Source: Rhizobiaceae bacterium (lineage in GTDB: Bacteria > Pseudomonadota > Alphaproteobacteria > Rhizobiales > Rhizobiaceae). From it: DNA of 64,000 bases. Positions 1 to 8,744 of the stretch are shown piece after piece. The stretch lies in contig JAEPQK010000001.1 in the NCBI GenBank assembly GCA_017640615.1, positions 124,001 to 188,000 on the forward strand, given 5' to 3'. The notes under the pieces were generated by a model. It saw only the letters and a program-made list of their open reading frames with translations. It did no database searches and was not told the DNA's origin. How positions within the stretch are numbered: the first letter of the stretch is position 1; each line of letters begins with the position of its first letter. The position numbers were made by a program, and so were the translations under genes.

Positions 1-703
1 ACGGCTGTGGGCCAACGGCCAGCCGGCGATGAGCCCGGTCGATATCGACGATTTTCTGCTTTGGGCAGCAATCGGCATCATTGCCGGCGGGCGCCTCGGC
101 TACATTCTTTTTTACGACCTGCCGCGCTATCTGGCGGAGCCACTGGCAATCCTCAGTGTCTGGGAAGGTGGCATGTCCTTCCATGGCGGCTTGCTCGGCG
201 TGATCATCGCGATGATCCTGTTTGCGCGAAAGCGGGGCATCAACGTCTGGAGCATGTTCGACGTTATCGCCGCCGGCGTGCCCATAGGTCTGGGGCTGGT
301 GCGCTGTGCAAATTTCATCAATTCGGAGCTGTGGGGCCGGGTGAGCGATGTACCCTGGGCGTTCGTGTTCCCAAATGGCGGACCGTTGCCGCGCCATCCA
401 AGCCAGCTCTATGAGGCCATTCTGGAAGGGGCGGTGCTGTTTGCTGTGCTCGCCTGGTTCGTGTGGGCGCGCGGAAAACTGGCGACGCCACGCTTCGTGG
501 GCGGTGCCTTTATCGCCGGCTACGGCCTTGTCCGTATTTTCATCGAGTTCTTCCGCGAGCCCGACGCGCATATCGGCTATCTTCTCGGCGGCTGGCTGAC
601 CATGGGCATGATCCTCTCGCTGCCGATGGTGCTCGCCGGCATCTGGGCCATGGCTACTGCGCGGCCGCCAAAGGTCGCCGCAACCGCGCATGACAATCCT
701 TAA
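1..703 (+). CDS. lgt: Prolipoprotein diacylglyceryl transferase (5' truncated)
   Basis: Transfers diacylglycerol from phosphatidylglycerol to the lipobox cysteine of prolipoproteins in the inner membrane. The reading frame is open from base 2, so the N-terminus lies outside the window; the first internal ATG at 29 is not the start. Family landmarks are visible: a GGRLGY segment, GGMSFHGG, and the Lgt signature around [11 protein letters not shown], followed by RHPSQLYEA. Several hydrophobic segments fit the multi-span fold. The stop codon overlaps the next gene by 14 bp (690-703), so the two are probably co-transcribed. Identification is firm; only the missing 5' end is uncertain. Confidence 0.95.
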   Translation, partial: RLWANGQPAMSPVDIDDFLLWAAIGIIAGGRLGYILFYDLPRYLAEPLAILSVWEGGMSFHGGLLGVIIAMILFARKRGINVWSMFDVIAAGVPIGLGLVRCANFINSELWGRVSDVPWAFVFPNGGPLPRHPSQLYEAILEGAVLFAVLAWFVWARGKLATPRFVGGAFIAGYGLVRIFIEFFREPDAHIGYLLGGWLTMGMILSLPMVLAGIWAMATARPPKVAATAHDNP

Positions 704-1775
704 GGACCGCATTGCCCGGCTGATCGCAGCATCGGGGCCAATGAGCATTGCCGACTATATGGCGGCGTGCCTGTTCGATCCCGAGGCCGGCTATTACACG
801 ACCCGCGAGCCTTTTGGCCGCACCGGCGATTTCATTACTGCGCCGGATGTGAGCCAGATGTTCGGCGAGCTGGTCGCGGTGTGGCTGACGATGCGCTGGC
901 GTGAGGCGGGATCGCCTGCAAATGCCGTCATTGCCGAGATTGGCCCCGGCCGCGGCACGATGATGGCCGATATGGCGCGCATCTTCTGTCAGCTCGATCC
1001 GAAAATGTGCGCGAGTGCGCAGTTCGCGCTGATCGAGGTCAGCGAGCGCCTGCGGCAAGTGCAACGCGAAGCGCTTGCCAGTTCCGGGCTGGAATTTCAG
1101 TGGCATGGCGGGCTCGACGAGCTGCCCGAGGGCCCGCTTTTCCTGGTCGGCAACGAGCTGTTCGACGCTGTACCAATCCGGCAATTCGTGAAAACCGCGG
1201 CAGGCTGGCGCGAGCGCTGCGTTGGGATCGACGATGGCGCGCTTTGTTTTGTCGCAGGCACCGCAGGCATCGACTCGGCATTGCTGCCGCCGGACGCTGC
1301 CGACGCTCCGGAAGGTGCAATCGCGGAACTCGCGCCGGCACGCGAGGCGCTTATGGAGACCGTCAGCGCGCGAATCGCTGCCAGCGGTGGAGCCGCACTT
1401 TTTATCGACTACGGACATCTTATGCCCGCAACCGGCGACACGCTGCAGGCTTTGCGCGGGCACGCCTATGACGATGTTCTGGCACACCCCGGGGAGGCCG
1501 ATCTCACGTCGCATGTGGATTTCGCGGCGCTCGCAACCGTCGCTGCCACGCATGGCCTGAAGACGGAGCTGACCACGCAGGCGCAGTTTCTCCTCTGGCT
1601 TGGATTGCTTGAGCGCGCGGGGCAGCTGGGAGCCCAAATGGACGATGCCGGCCGGGACAAGATTCGTGACGCGGTGGAGCGGCTGGCCGGCCCCGAGCAG
1701 ATGGGCGAGCTCTTCAAAGTGCTTGCAGTGACAGCCCCGGCCAGGCCGGAATCGGCCGCCCGGGGAGCGGATTGA
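690..1775 (+). CDS. Class I SAM-dependent methyltransferase, NDUFAF7/MidA family (COG1565)
   Basis: 361 residues. The N-terminal half carries the family hallmarks: [19 protein letters not shown] near residues 35-52 and the SAM-binding loop EIGPGRGT at 83-90. Eukaryotic homologues (NDUFAF7) methylate an arginine of a complex I subunit; the bacterial role is not established, so a protein-arginine methyltransferase function is inference only. The start overlaps the end of lgt by 14 bp in another frame, and pgeF follows 52 bp after the stop. The lgt, methyltransferase, pgeF order is a familiar alphaproteobacterial arrangement and suggests one transcript. Confidence 0.9.
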   Translation: MTILKDRIARLIAASGPMSIADYMAACLFDPEAGYYTTREPFGRTGDFITAPDVSQMFGELVAVWLTMRWREAGSPANAVIAEIGPGRGTMMADMARIFCQLDPKMCASAQFALIEVSERLRQVQREALASSGLEFQWHGGLDELPEGPLFLVGNELFDAVPIRQFVKTAAGWRERCVGIDDGALCFVAGTAGIDSALLPPDAADAPEGAIAELAPAREALMETVSARIAASGGAALFIDYGHLMPATGDTLQALRGHAYDDVLAHPGEADLTSHVDFAALATVAATHGLKTELTTQAQFLLWLGLLERAGQLGAQMDDAGRDKIRDAVERLAGPEQMGELFKVLAVTAPARPESAARGAD

Positions 1776-1827
1776 CTTGGCTCATTCGCTGCCCCACCAT
1801 CCGCCGCGCTGAAGGGACCAGGAGCCG

Positions 1828-2622
1828 ATGCTTGAAACTGTACGACCGGAGCCTATCCGGTCCCCGGTACTGGACGGTCTTGCCCGTTTCGGGGTGCGGC
1901 ACGGCTTTTTCACCCGCGGAGGCGGGGTTTCGGAAGGTATCTATCGTGGTCTGAACACCGGCGCGGGCTCGAATGACGAGGCCCGTCACGTCGCCGAAAA
2001 CCGCCGCAGGATCGCGCAGTCGCTTGGCGCGCAACCAGATCGGCTCGTCACTATGCATCAGGTGCATTTGGCGGACGTGGTGGTGGTCGATGGACCAATT
2101 GCCGGGGAGCGCCCGCGTGCAGATGCGATGGTCTCCGCCACGCCCGGTCTTGCACTCGGCGTGTTGACCGCCGACTGCGGGCCGGTGCTCTTCGCCGATG
2201 CCCAGGCGGGCGTCATCGGCGCGGCACACGCAGGCTGGAAGGGCGCGCTTGGCGGTGTGCTCGAAGCCACGATTGTTGCGATGGAAGGACTTGGCGCTGC
2301 GCGCCGGCGTATCGTCGCCGTGCTTGGCCCAACGATCAGCCAATCAGCCTACGAGGTCGGGCCGGAATTCCGGGAGCGGTTCCTTGCTGAGGAACCCGAC
2401 GCGGACGTTCGGTTCGTGCCATCTTCAAATGAGGGGCGGTTCCTGTTCGACCTGCCTGCCTATATCGTCGCGCGGCTTGAGCGCGCGGGCATTGAAGCCA
2501 GCGATCTTGCCCGGTGCACCTATGCCGATGAGGACCGGTTCTATTCTTACCGCCGGTCGGTCCATAAATCCGAACCCGATTACGGGCGGCTCATGTCTGC
2601 AATCCTTCTGGAGGAGAATTGA
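1828..2622 (+). CDS. pgeF: Peptidoglycan editing factor PgeF (multicopper polyphenol oxidase / DUF152 family)
   Basis: 264 residues. Members of this family (YfiH/PgeF, formerly laccase domain) remove wrongly incorporated residues from muropeptide precursors, and some homologues are purine nucleoside hydrolysing or phosphorylating enzymes. The metal/catalytic set is visible: His80 in MHQVH, Cys117 in TADCGPV and His134 in GAAHAGWKG. Length is normal. The stop codon TGA (2620-2622) overlaps the ATG of the following gene by one base, which indicates translational coupling. The precise physiological substrate here is not determined by the sequence. Confidence 0.92.
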   Translation: MLETVRPEPIRSPVLDGLARFGVRHGFFTRGGGVSEGIYRGLNTGAGSNDEARHVAENRRRIAQSLGAQPDRLVTMHQVHLADVVVVDGPIAGERPRADAMVSATPGLALGVLTADCGPVLFADAQAGVIGAAHAGWKGALGGVLEATIVAMEGLGAARRRIVAVLGPTISQSAYEVGPEFRERFLAEEPDADVRFVPSSNEGRFLFDLPAYIVARLERAGIEASDLARCTYADEDRFYSYRRSVHKSEPDYGRLMSAILLEEN

Positions 2623-3773
2623 TGGCCCTTCATTTCGAGCGCGCGGAATTCGATGCGCGTCTGGACCGTCTGAAGATGGAGATGGCAGAGCAGAAGCTCG
2701 ACGCCGTGCTGCTGTTTGCGCAGGAGAGCATGTACTGGCTGACCGGTTATGACACCTTCGGCTACTGCTTCTTTCAGAGCCTCGTGGTCAAAGCCGATGG
2801 CTCCATGGTGCTGATGACCCGCTCGGCCGATCTGCGGCAGGCGCGTCACACATCGACGATCGAAAACATCATCGTGTGGATGGATCGCGAAAACGCGCAT
2901 CCAGCGTCCGACCTGCGCAACCTGCTCAACGATCTCGACCTGCTCGGCTGCCGCATCGGCGTCGAATACGAAACGCACGGGCTCACCGCCCGTAACGGAC
3001 AGATGCTGGACGAGCAGCTGAAGACCTTCGGCACCATCGTCGATATTTCCGGTCTCGTCGGAGGGCTTCGCACGATCAAAAGCCCGGCGGAAATCAAGAA
3101 GGCGGAAAAAGCTGCTGCGCTGTCGGACGAGGCGCTGAAGGTAGCGCTTCCGCTGATCAAGCAGGGTGCGGACGAGGGCGAAATACTCGCGAAGATGCAG
3201 GGCGCTGTCTTTGCCGGCGGCGGGGACTACCCGGCCAATGAGTTCATCATCGGCTCCGGCACAGATGCGCTTTTGTGCCGCTACAAGGCGGGAAGGCGCA
3301 AGCTCAACAAAAACGACCAGCTGACACTCGAATGGTCGGGCGCGTTCCATCACTATCACGCCCCCATGATGCGCACGGTGCTGATTGGCAAAGTGTCGAA
3401 ACGTCATCAGGAGTTATACGACGCGGCACGTGAGGCGCTCGAGGCACTTGAGGTCAAGATGCGCCCGGAAAACACTTTCGGCGATGTCTATGACGCCCAC
3501 GCTCGCGTTATGGAAGCGCGCGGACTCACCCGGCACCGGCTCAATGCCTGCGGATATTCGGTCGGCGCGCGGTTCAGTCCGTCGTGGATGGACATGCCGA
3601 TGTTCTATGCGGGCAATGAAGCGGCAATTGCGCCCAACATGACGCTGTTCGCGCATATGATAATCATGGATTCCGACAACGATACCGCAATGACGCTTGG
3701 GCAGACCTATCTCACCACAGATGGGGCGCCGAAGCCGCTATCGCGCCACGATCTCGACTTGATCGTGCGTTGA
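2622..3773 (+). CDS. M24-family (creatinase/Xaa-Pro peptidase fold) protein lacking the usual metal ligands
   Basis: 383 residues from the ATG at 2622, preceded by GGAGGAG at 2611; a TTG three bases upstream is less likely. The N-terminal creatinase domain (about 1-145) is followed by a pita-bread domain. The five metal ligands of true M24 aminopeptidases (Asp, Asp, His, Glu, Glu) do not appear: the first motif reads LEWSGAFHHYHAPMM (237-250), the usual GHG is GYS (311-313), and the Glu-Pro-Gly region reads TLFAHMIIMD. Creatinase and ectoine hydrolase are metal-independent members of this fold, so a hydrolase or amidinohydrolase of that kind is more plausible than a peptidase. Substrate unknown. 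Confidence 0.8.
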   Translation: MALHFERAEFDARLDRLKMEMAEQKLDAVLLFAQESMYWLTGYDTFGYCFFQSLVVKADGSMVLMTRSADLRQARHTSTIENIIVWMDRENAHPASDLRNLLNDLDLLGCRIGVEYETHGLTARNGQMLDEQLKTFGTIVDISGLVGGLRTIKSPAEIKKAEKAAALSDEALKVALPLIKQGADEGEILAKMQGAVFAGGGDYPANEFIIGSGTDALLCRYKAGRRKLNKNDQLTLEWSGAFHHYHAPMMRTVLIGKVSKRHQELYDAAREALEALEVKMRPENTFGDVYDAHARVMEARGLTRHRLNACGYSVGARFSPSWMDMPMFYAGNEAAIAPNMTLFAHMIIMDSDNDTAMTLGQTYLTTDGAPKPLSRHDLDLIVR

Positions 3774-3841
3774 ATGAATAGTTGAAGGGGCACATTGTCC
3801 GATTGCGTTGCCTTTGGCGTGCAGTCGACAGGCGGGGTTTG

Positions 3842-4438
3842 ATGGCCATGTGGCACCCAGTCAAAATCGCTGTTGCTCTTGTTGCCGTGCTGGCGGTTGC
3901 CGCCTGCACGGGTTCAGGCGTCGAGCCTTCTTCACTGCAGCCGCTGACCACTGATGATGGCAGTGGCAACGCCAACCAGCTTCCGCCGCCGAATGCGCAA
4001 GGCGGAAACAACACTCTGTTCAGCAACAACAACTCGCAGGCCGCGCTGCCGCGCGTGGCCGCGGTCAACAGCAATGCGCGCATCCAGTTCGCGCCGGTGA
4101 TCGGCGCGGCCGCCGAAGCCGTGCCGGCACTTTCGGCACGGTTGCGCGCCCGCGCCAACCAGCGCGCCGTGACCGTTGCCGGCTCCGGCGATCCCGCCGT
4201 GACCCATGTCATGAAGGGTTATTTCTCAGCCTTCACAGACAGGGGCGAAACGACGGTCATCTATGTGTGGGACGTGCTTGACCCGGCCGGCAACCGGCTG
4301 CATCGCATTCAGGGACAGCAGGCCGAGACGGGCACTGGCGGCGAAGGCTGGAACGCGGTGACAGCTCCGACGATGGAGGTGATCGCCGACCGCACCGTCG
4401 ACGAGCTCGCGGTGTGGCTTTCTTCGTCTTCCGGTTAA
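3842..4438 (+). CDS. Putative lipoprotein, conserved hypothetical
   Basis: 198 residues from ATG 3842. An in-frame ATG at 3782 would add 20 charged residues that spoil the signal peptide, so the later start is preferred. The N-terminus has a hydrophobic stretch ending in AVLAVAAC, a plausible lipobox with Cys22. The mature part begins with a Ser/Gly/Gln/Asn-rich linker and continues into a small domain (about 75-195) that I cannot assign. It follows the M24 gene by 68 bp and precedes prs by 113 bp. Likely an inner- or outer-membrane lipoprotein; function unknown. Confidence 0.75.
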   Translation: MAMWHPVKIAVALVAVLAVAACTGSGVEPSSLQPLTTDDGSGNANQLPPPNAQGGNNTLFSNNNSQAALPRVAAVNSNARIQFAPVIGAAAEAVPALSARLRARANQRAVTVAGSGDPAVTHVMKGYFSAFTDRGETTVIYVWDVLDPAGNRLHRIQGQQAETGTGGEGWNAVTAPTMEVIADRTVDELAVWLSSSSG

Positions 4439-4551
4439 CCTATCCAAAGTTTTTTGGGCAAAGGCGGCGGCCACCGCGCGGCTGCTCTTGCATTGTAGGC
4501 TGACCCCGCTAAAAGCCCGGCAATCACCGAGGCGGAATCCAGGAAGCGGGC

Positions 4552-5484
4552 ATGAAGCTCTTCGCGGGAAACTCAAACAGGGTTCTGGCGGAATCTGTCG
4601 CCCGTTATCTCAACATCCAGCTTGGTCGCGCCACCGTTAAGCGCTTTGCGGACCAGGAAATCTTCGTCGAAATTCAGGAAAATGTGCGCGGCGAGGATGT
4701 CTTCGTCATGCAGTCGACCTCCTATCCGGCGAACGACCACCTGATGGAGTTGCTGATCATGATCGACGCCTTCCGGCGTTCGTCGGCACGGCGCATCACA
4801 GCGGTGATCCCCTATTTCGGTTATGCGCGGCAGGACCGGCGTACCTCGGGCCGCACGCCGATTTCGGCGAAGCTGGTCGCCAACCTGATTACCCAGGCAG
4901 GTGCCGACAGGGTGCTCACCCTTGACCTCCATGCCGGGCAAATTCAGGGCTTCTTCGATATCCCGACCGACAATCTCTACGCCGTTCCCGTGTTGGCGCG
5001 CGATGTGAAGGCGCATTATCAGCTTTCCAACGTGATGGTCGTTTCGCCGGATGTGGGTGGCGTGGTGCGTGCTCGCGCACTCGCCAAGCGGCTCGATGCG
5101 CCGCTCGCCATCGTAGACAAGCGTCGTGACCGCCCGGGCGAATCCGAGGTCATGAACGTGATTGGCGACGTGCACGGCCGCGACTGTCTGCTGGTTGATG
5201 ATATCATCGATTCCGGCGGCACGCTCTGCAACGCAGCCGACGCGTTGCTGGCGCATGGCGCGACCAGCGTGACCGCCTATTGTACGCATGGCGTGCTTTC
5301 GGGCGGCGCGGTGGCGCGTATCTCCGGCTCGAAGCTGAAAGAGCTGGTGGTCACGAACTCCATCCAGCCATCTTCGACCGTGGAAGCCGGGCCGAATGTA
5401 CGCGTCATCACCATTGCCGATCTTATCGGCGAGGCGATCTCGCGCACGGCATCTGAAGAATCGGTCTCCAGCCTCTTCGACTAA
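4552..5484 (+). CDS. prs: Ribose-phosphate pyrophosphokinase
   Basis: 310 residues, the normal length. Makes PRPP from ribose 5-phosphate and ATP for purine, pyrimidine, histidine, tryptophan and NAD synthesis. The sequence shows the N-terminal [16 protein letters not shown] segment, the flexible ATP-loop region [14 protein letters not shown], and the PRPP-binding motif [15 protein letters not shown] near residues 215-230. The ATG follows an AGGAAG ribosome site. Its last four bases overlap the 3' end of the convergent chrA gene, so there is no room for a separate terminator between them. Confidence 0.97.
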   Translation: MKLFAGNSNRVLAESVARYLNIQLGRATVKRFADQEIFVEIQENVRGEDVFVMQSTSYPANDHLMELLIMIDAFRRSSARRITAVIPYFGYARQDRRTSGRTPISAKLVANLITQAGADRVLTLDLHAGQIQGFFDIPTDNLYAVPVLARDVKAHYQLSNVMVVSPDVGGVVRARALAKRLDAPLAIVDKRRDRPGESEVMNVIGDVHGRDCLLVDDIIDSGGTLCNAADALLAHGATSVTAYCTHGVLSGGAVARISGSKLKELVVTNSIQPSSTVEAGPNVRVITIADLIGEAISRTASEESVSSLFD

Positions 5485-6788
5485 AGCCAGGCCGTCGCTG
5501 CAATGCCGCACAGTGCGGCCAGCACAAGCACTGCGATCAGATTGACGTGGTAGCGCAGCAGCGCGATCGCGGCTGCGAAAGCGATGATCGCAGCCGAGGG
5601 AACGAAGCTCGCGAGCTCAGGCACCGGTAAGCTGAGCGGGCCGAAGGCTATTTCTCCAACCGTGCCGAAGAGCACGTGCAATCCGAACCACAGCGCGAGA
5701 TTGGCAATGACGCCGACGACCGCCGCTGTGACGCCCGCCAGCGCAGCTGACAGCCAGCGCACATTGCGCACGGTTTCAATGTATGGCGCGCCGGCGAAAA
5801 TCCAGAGAAAGCAGGGCATGAAAGTGAACCACAGCGTCACCAGCGCACCGAGCGCGCCACCGGCGAGCGGGTCAATGCCTGCCTCGCGCATGCCGGCCAG
5901 AAAACCGACAAAGACGAGCACAAGGATGAGCGGGCCAGGTGTGGTTTCGGCTAGACCCAATCCGGTCAGCATCTCGTCCGGCCGCAGCCAGCCATAGACC
6001 TCCACCGCCTGCTGCGCGACATAGGCGAGCACCGCATAGGCGCCGCCGAAGGTGACGGTCGCCATGATCGAGAAAAAGCGGGCTTCAGTGGCGAAGACGT
6101 TCTGGGGGCCGAGCGTCGCGGTCAGAGCGGCGAGCGGTACAAGCCAGATCGCCAGCCAGATGGCGCTTGTTGCCAGGAAGGAAGCGAGTGTCGGCCGATG
6201 CGAGGCGAGCGATGAGGTTTGGTCGCCTTTTTGTGGAGCTGGAGGCAGCACAAACGCGCCCGCGATCAGCGCAAGCAGAATGATAACGGGGAAGGGTATC
6301 CTGGCGAATGCAATCGCGGCGAAGGCCGCGACGGCGATGATGAGCGCTTCGACGGATTTCAGTGCTCTCCGTGAAATCCGCAGCAGCGCTTCCAGAACGA
6401 CGGCAAGCACCGCTGCTTTCAGCCCAAACAACAGGCCTTCGACGGCGGGCACGCCACCGAAGGCCACATAGAGCGCGGAAAGCGCTGTGATGATCGCCGC
6501 ACCCGGCAGCACAAAAAGGAGCCCCGCGATCAGGCCGCCGGTCACGCCACGCAGCATCCAGCCGGCATAAGTCGCAAGCTGCATCGCCTCCGGCCCGGGC
6601 AGCAGCATGCAAAAATTCAGCGCATGGAGAAACCGCGGTTCGTCTAGCCATTTGCGCTCGTCGATGAGGATGCGATGCATCAGCGCGATCTGACCCGCCG
6701 GCCCGCCAAAGGAGAGCACGCCTATGCGGCCGAAGACGCTGAAGAGTTCGCCATAGGTTGGGGCGCGACGGTCAGTGGCTTCGTTCAT
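5481..6788 (-). CDS. chrA: Chromate transporter, two-domain CHR family
   Basis: 435 residues with about ten hydrophobic segments. Two homologous CHR halves are visible: the N-terminal one with the [18 protein letters not shown] motif and the C-terminal one with a [14 protein letters not shown] motif and ETTPGPL, the arrangement of long-chain ChrA proteins that export chromate or act on sulfate-like anions. Its ATG overlaps the rhodanese stop by 4 bp (6785-6788), so the pair is translationally coupled. No chrB regulator lies next to it. Chromate is the likely substrate by family; not all CHR proteins confer resistance. Confidence 0.9.
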   Translation of the reverse strand: MNEATDRRAPTYGELFSVFGRIGVLSFGGPAGQIALMHRILIDERKWLDEPRFLHALNFCMLLPGPEAMQLATYAGWMLRGVTGGLIAGLLFVLPGAAIITALSALYVAFGGVPAVEGLLFGLKAAVLAVVLEALLRISRRALKSVEALIIAVAAFAAIAFARIPFPVIILLALIAGAFVLPPAPQKGDQTSSLASHRPTLASFLATSAIWLAIWLVPLAALTATLGPQNVFATEARFFSIMATVTFGGAYAVLAYVAQQAVEVYGWLRPDEMLTGLGLAETTPGPLILVLVFVGFLAGMREAGIDPLAGGALGALVTLWFTFMPCFLWIFAGAPYIETVRNVRWLSAALAGVTAAVVGVIANLALWFGLHVLFGTVGEIAFGPLSLPVPELASFVPSAAIIAFAAAIALLRYHVNLIAVLVLAALCGIAATAWL

Positions 6789-7108
6789 GTGGCGCTATCT
6801 GCCTTGGCCACGGGAAGTCCCGCTGCCCGCCAAGCCTCGAAGCCGCCGGCCATGTAGTGCGCGTCAATTCCATTTTCAGCAAACAGGGCGCTGGCGCTCT
6901 GGCTGATCTCATGACCGTGCACGCAGAAGAGGATGACGGGCTTGCCTTCGAACTCGCGCCACCGCTTCGCGGCGTCAGATGGCAACAGGCGTGCCGCGCC
7001 GGGAATGGTCAGACCGCTTTCGTTTCTGGCAGGTTCCTTGCGCACATCGATGATGGTGGCGGTTTCCATCATTCGCGCTGCTTCCAAAGGAGTTATCGAG
7101 TGAGGCAT
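6785..7108 (-). CDS. Single-domain rhodanese (sulfurtransferase)
   Basis: 107 residues from ATG 7108, which has GGAGGGAACC directly upstream; a longer frame to 7189 lacks a ribosome site and adds an unconserved leader. The rhodanese fold shows IIDVRKEPARNESG and the active loop with Cys62 in FCVHGHEIS, then the GGFEAW segment typical near the C-terminus. Rhodaneses move sulfane sulfur from a persulfidated cysteine. Its stop overlaps chrA, suggesting a role in thiol or sulfur handling during oxyanion stress, which is inference from position. Confidence 0.85.
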   Translation of the reverse strand: MPHSITPLEAARMMETATIIDVRKEPARNESGLTIPGAARLLPSDAAKRWREFEGKPVILFCVHGHEISQSASALFAENGIDAHYMAGGFEAWRAAGLPVAKADSAT

Positions 7109-7236
7109 GGTTCCCTCCGCATAAGATACGAAGGGCGGAGCTTGGGCCGAAGCCTCTGGCGGGGAGTCCACCCATGCCCCCGCAGCCATGAATTTACATC
7201 GGCGGCACTCTGGTCACAAGCTGAAAGGGCGTCTGC

Positions 7237-8118
7237 CTACTCGCTTACAGCCCCGCCTGCATTCGCCGCCCTGAATGCTTCGCGGATCGCATCTGCCATT
7301 GCGCCGGTCGCTTCGCCCGTCGCGCCTGGACGGCGGTACAGGACCACGCTGGAGGAATCGATCAGGCCGAAGCCATCGGCCTCCGTCAGCTCGCGGCAGC
7401 CCGCTGGAATATTACTGCGTGACAGCGGTGCAATGGCGAGGCCCGACGATACGGCGAGCCTGAGCCCGCTTGCGGTGTCGCTGCGATAGGCGATGCGATA
7501 GTCGATACCGAGCGCATTCAGCAGATCGGTCGCGAACTCCGAACACCAGCCTGCGCTTTCATAAAGCGCAACCGGCACCGGCCGTTCGTCGTGAACGTAG
7601 TGCACCTCGGAGGTTGCCCACACGGTCGGGTCCTTCATCAGGACTTCTCCCTGCGGGTTGGCCTCCCATTCGAACACCACGGCGAGATCGATGTCGCCAC
7701 GCTCCAGTGCATCCATGTGAAAGGAAGAGCGCCCGTAGCGAACCAGAACCTCCACCTGCCGATGCGCCTTGGCAAAGGCGCTTAGGGCGCGCGAGAGGAC
7801 GTTGGCGCTGTATTCCTCCGGAATGCCGATGCGGACCCGGCCATCGAGATTGCGTGCCTGGAGCGCGGCGGCCGTCTCGTCGATCAGGTCGACCACCCGA
7901 CGTGCGTTGATGAGCAGTTCGCCGCCCCGAACGGTCAATGCCACGCCGCGCGGACCGCGTTCGAACAGCGGCTCGCCAACTATCGCTTCCAGCCGCTTCA
8001 TCTGCATGCTGACCGCCGATTGCGTGCGCCCGACCTCATGCGCGGCGCGGGTGAAATTCCGAGTGTCGGCAACGGAAACGAAAGTCCTGAGCAAGTCGCT
8101 GTCGAGATGTGTGGGCAT
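7237..8118 (-). CDS. LysR-family transcriptional regulator
   Basis: 293 residues, typical length. The N-terminal winged helix-turn-helix covers about residues 5-65 (DLLRTFVSVADTRNFTRAAH, then the recognition helix with QSAVSMQMKRLE), followed by the two-lobed effector domain from about residue 90. It is transcribed divergently from the DUF1127 gene at 8229, with a 7-bp inverted repeat (8143-8162) in the 110-bp gap. By usual LysR practice it probably regulates itself and the divergent gene; effector unknown. The rhodanese-chrA pair lies 128 bp downstream on the same strand, so read-through is possible. Confidence 0.9.
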   Translation of the reverse strand: MPTHLDSDLLRTFVSVADTRNFTRAAHEVGRTQSAVSMQMKRLEAIVGEPLFERGPRGVALTVRGGELLINARRVVDLIDETAAALQARNLDGRVRIGIPEEYSANVLSRALSAFAKAHRQVEVLVRYGRSSFHMDALERGDIDLAVVFEWEANPQGEVLMKDPTVWATSEVHYVHDERPVPVALYESAGWCSEFATDLLNALGIDYRIAYRSDTASGLRLAVSSGLAIAPLSRSNIPAGCRELTEADGFGLIDSSSVVLYRRPGATGEATGAMADAIREAFRAANAGGAVSE

Positions 8119-8142
8119 ATTCGAGAGCCATAAGAAAATCTG

Positions 8143-8162
8143 ATTGCAATGATGCTTGCAAT
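8143..8162. promoter_or_regulatory. Inverted repeat, candidate LysR operator
   Basis: ATTGCAA-N6-TTGCAAT is a perfect 7-bp inverted repeat lying 24 bp upstream of the LysR start and 66 bp upstream of the DUF1127 start. Its dyad symmetry and position in a divergent LysR promoter region make it the likely regulator site. No binding data are available from sequence alone. Confidence 0.5.
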
Positions 8163-8228
8163 TCGTTGGTCAAATGGCAAGCCGTCGCCTACATCAAGGC
8201 TCAGGAAGATGATGATGGAGACGAAGCG

Positions 8229-8474
8229 ATGGCAATCGCGCTCGACTATCAGGATTGTGCACCGGCGGTGCGCACAAATCGCGGAAGGCTGCTCGCCTGG
8301 CTTCGGGGGCTTTTGCCGCTGTGGCGCAGCAGCGATCCCGCATGGGATGCAGTGATCGCGAAAAAGGATGACCGGCTGCTTCAAGACATCGGGCTGACAC
8401 GCCGGGAGGCGCTCGGCACCAATGGCTATTTCTGGCACGAATGGAGCCGCACGCGCGAGCCCTGGTCACTCTGA
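8229..8474 (+). CDS. DUF1127 domain protein
   Basis: 81 residues from ATG 8229 with a GGAG purine stretch upstream. The frame extends back to 8109, but that would cross the intergenic operator-like region and adds residues unlike the family. The C-terminal half contains the DUF1127 core around KKDDRLLQDIGLTRREA. DUF1127 proteins are short, Arg-rich alphaproteobacterial proteins; some take part in phosphate, RNA or stress physiology in Agrobacterium and Rhodobacter relatives. It is followed by a strong intrinsic terminator, so it is a monocistronic unit, divergent from the LysR gene. Confidence 0.85.
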   Translation: MAIALDYQDCAPAVRTNRGRLLAWLRGLLPLWRSSDPAWDAVIAKKDDRLLQDIGLTRREALGTNGYFWHEWSRTREPWSL

Positions 8475-8523
8475 CATTTGGCAGGGTCTTTCGGCAGACC
8501 CTCCGATACTTGTTTCCTCACTC

Positions 8524-8555
8524 CCCGCCGTCGCGAATGACGGCGGGTCTTTTTT
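8524..8555 (+). terminator. Rho-independent terminator after the DUF1127 gene
   Basis: Perfect 9-bp stem CCCGCCGTC / GACGGCGGG with a 6-nt loop, followed by TCTTTTTT. It lies 50 bp after the DUF1127 stop and isolates that gene from rplY. Confidence 0.9.
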
Positions 8556-8592
8556 GGTGCTTAGGCAGCGCAATTCACCTGCGCATGCGAAC

Positions 8593-8620
8593 TTGCGCGC
8601 GAAAAGGCGTTCCGCTATAG
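8593..8620 (+). promoter_or_regulatory. Candidate sigma70-type promoter of rplY-pth
   Basis: TTGCGC (8593-8598), a 16-bp spacer and CTATAG (8615-8620) resemble the alphaproteobacterial housekeeping promoter. It would give a 5' leader of about 118 nt before rplY. Confidence 0.5.
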
Positions 8621-8664
8621 AGCCGCCACCCGCGCAGACACCCTTGGAGGCAGCGCGGGGGAGG

Positions 8665-8684
8665 GCGGCCGCGCAAACGGCCGC
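8665..8684 (+). promoter_or_regulatory. Hairpin in the rplY leader
   Basis: Perfect 7-bp stem GCGGCCG / CGGCCGC with loop CGCAAA, followed by TTT, in the untranslated leader 60 bp before the rplY start. It could be an autoregulatory or attenuator structure, as ribosomal protein leaders often are; the T-run is too short for a confident terminator. Confidence 0.4.
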
Positions 8685-8744
8685 TTTCGACGTTTCGGGT
8701 GCCAGTTGCCCCAAAACGCTCCAGTTATGTTGAAAGGAACTGCC

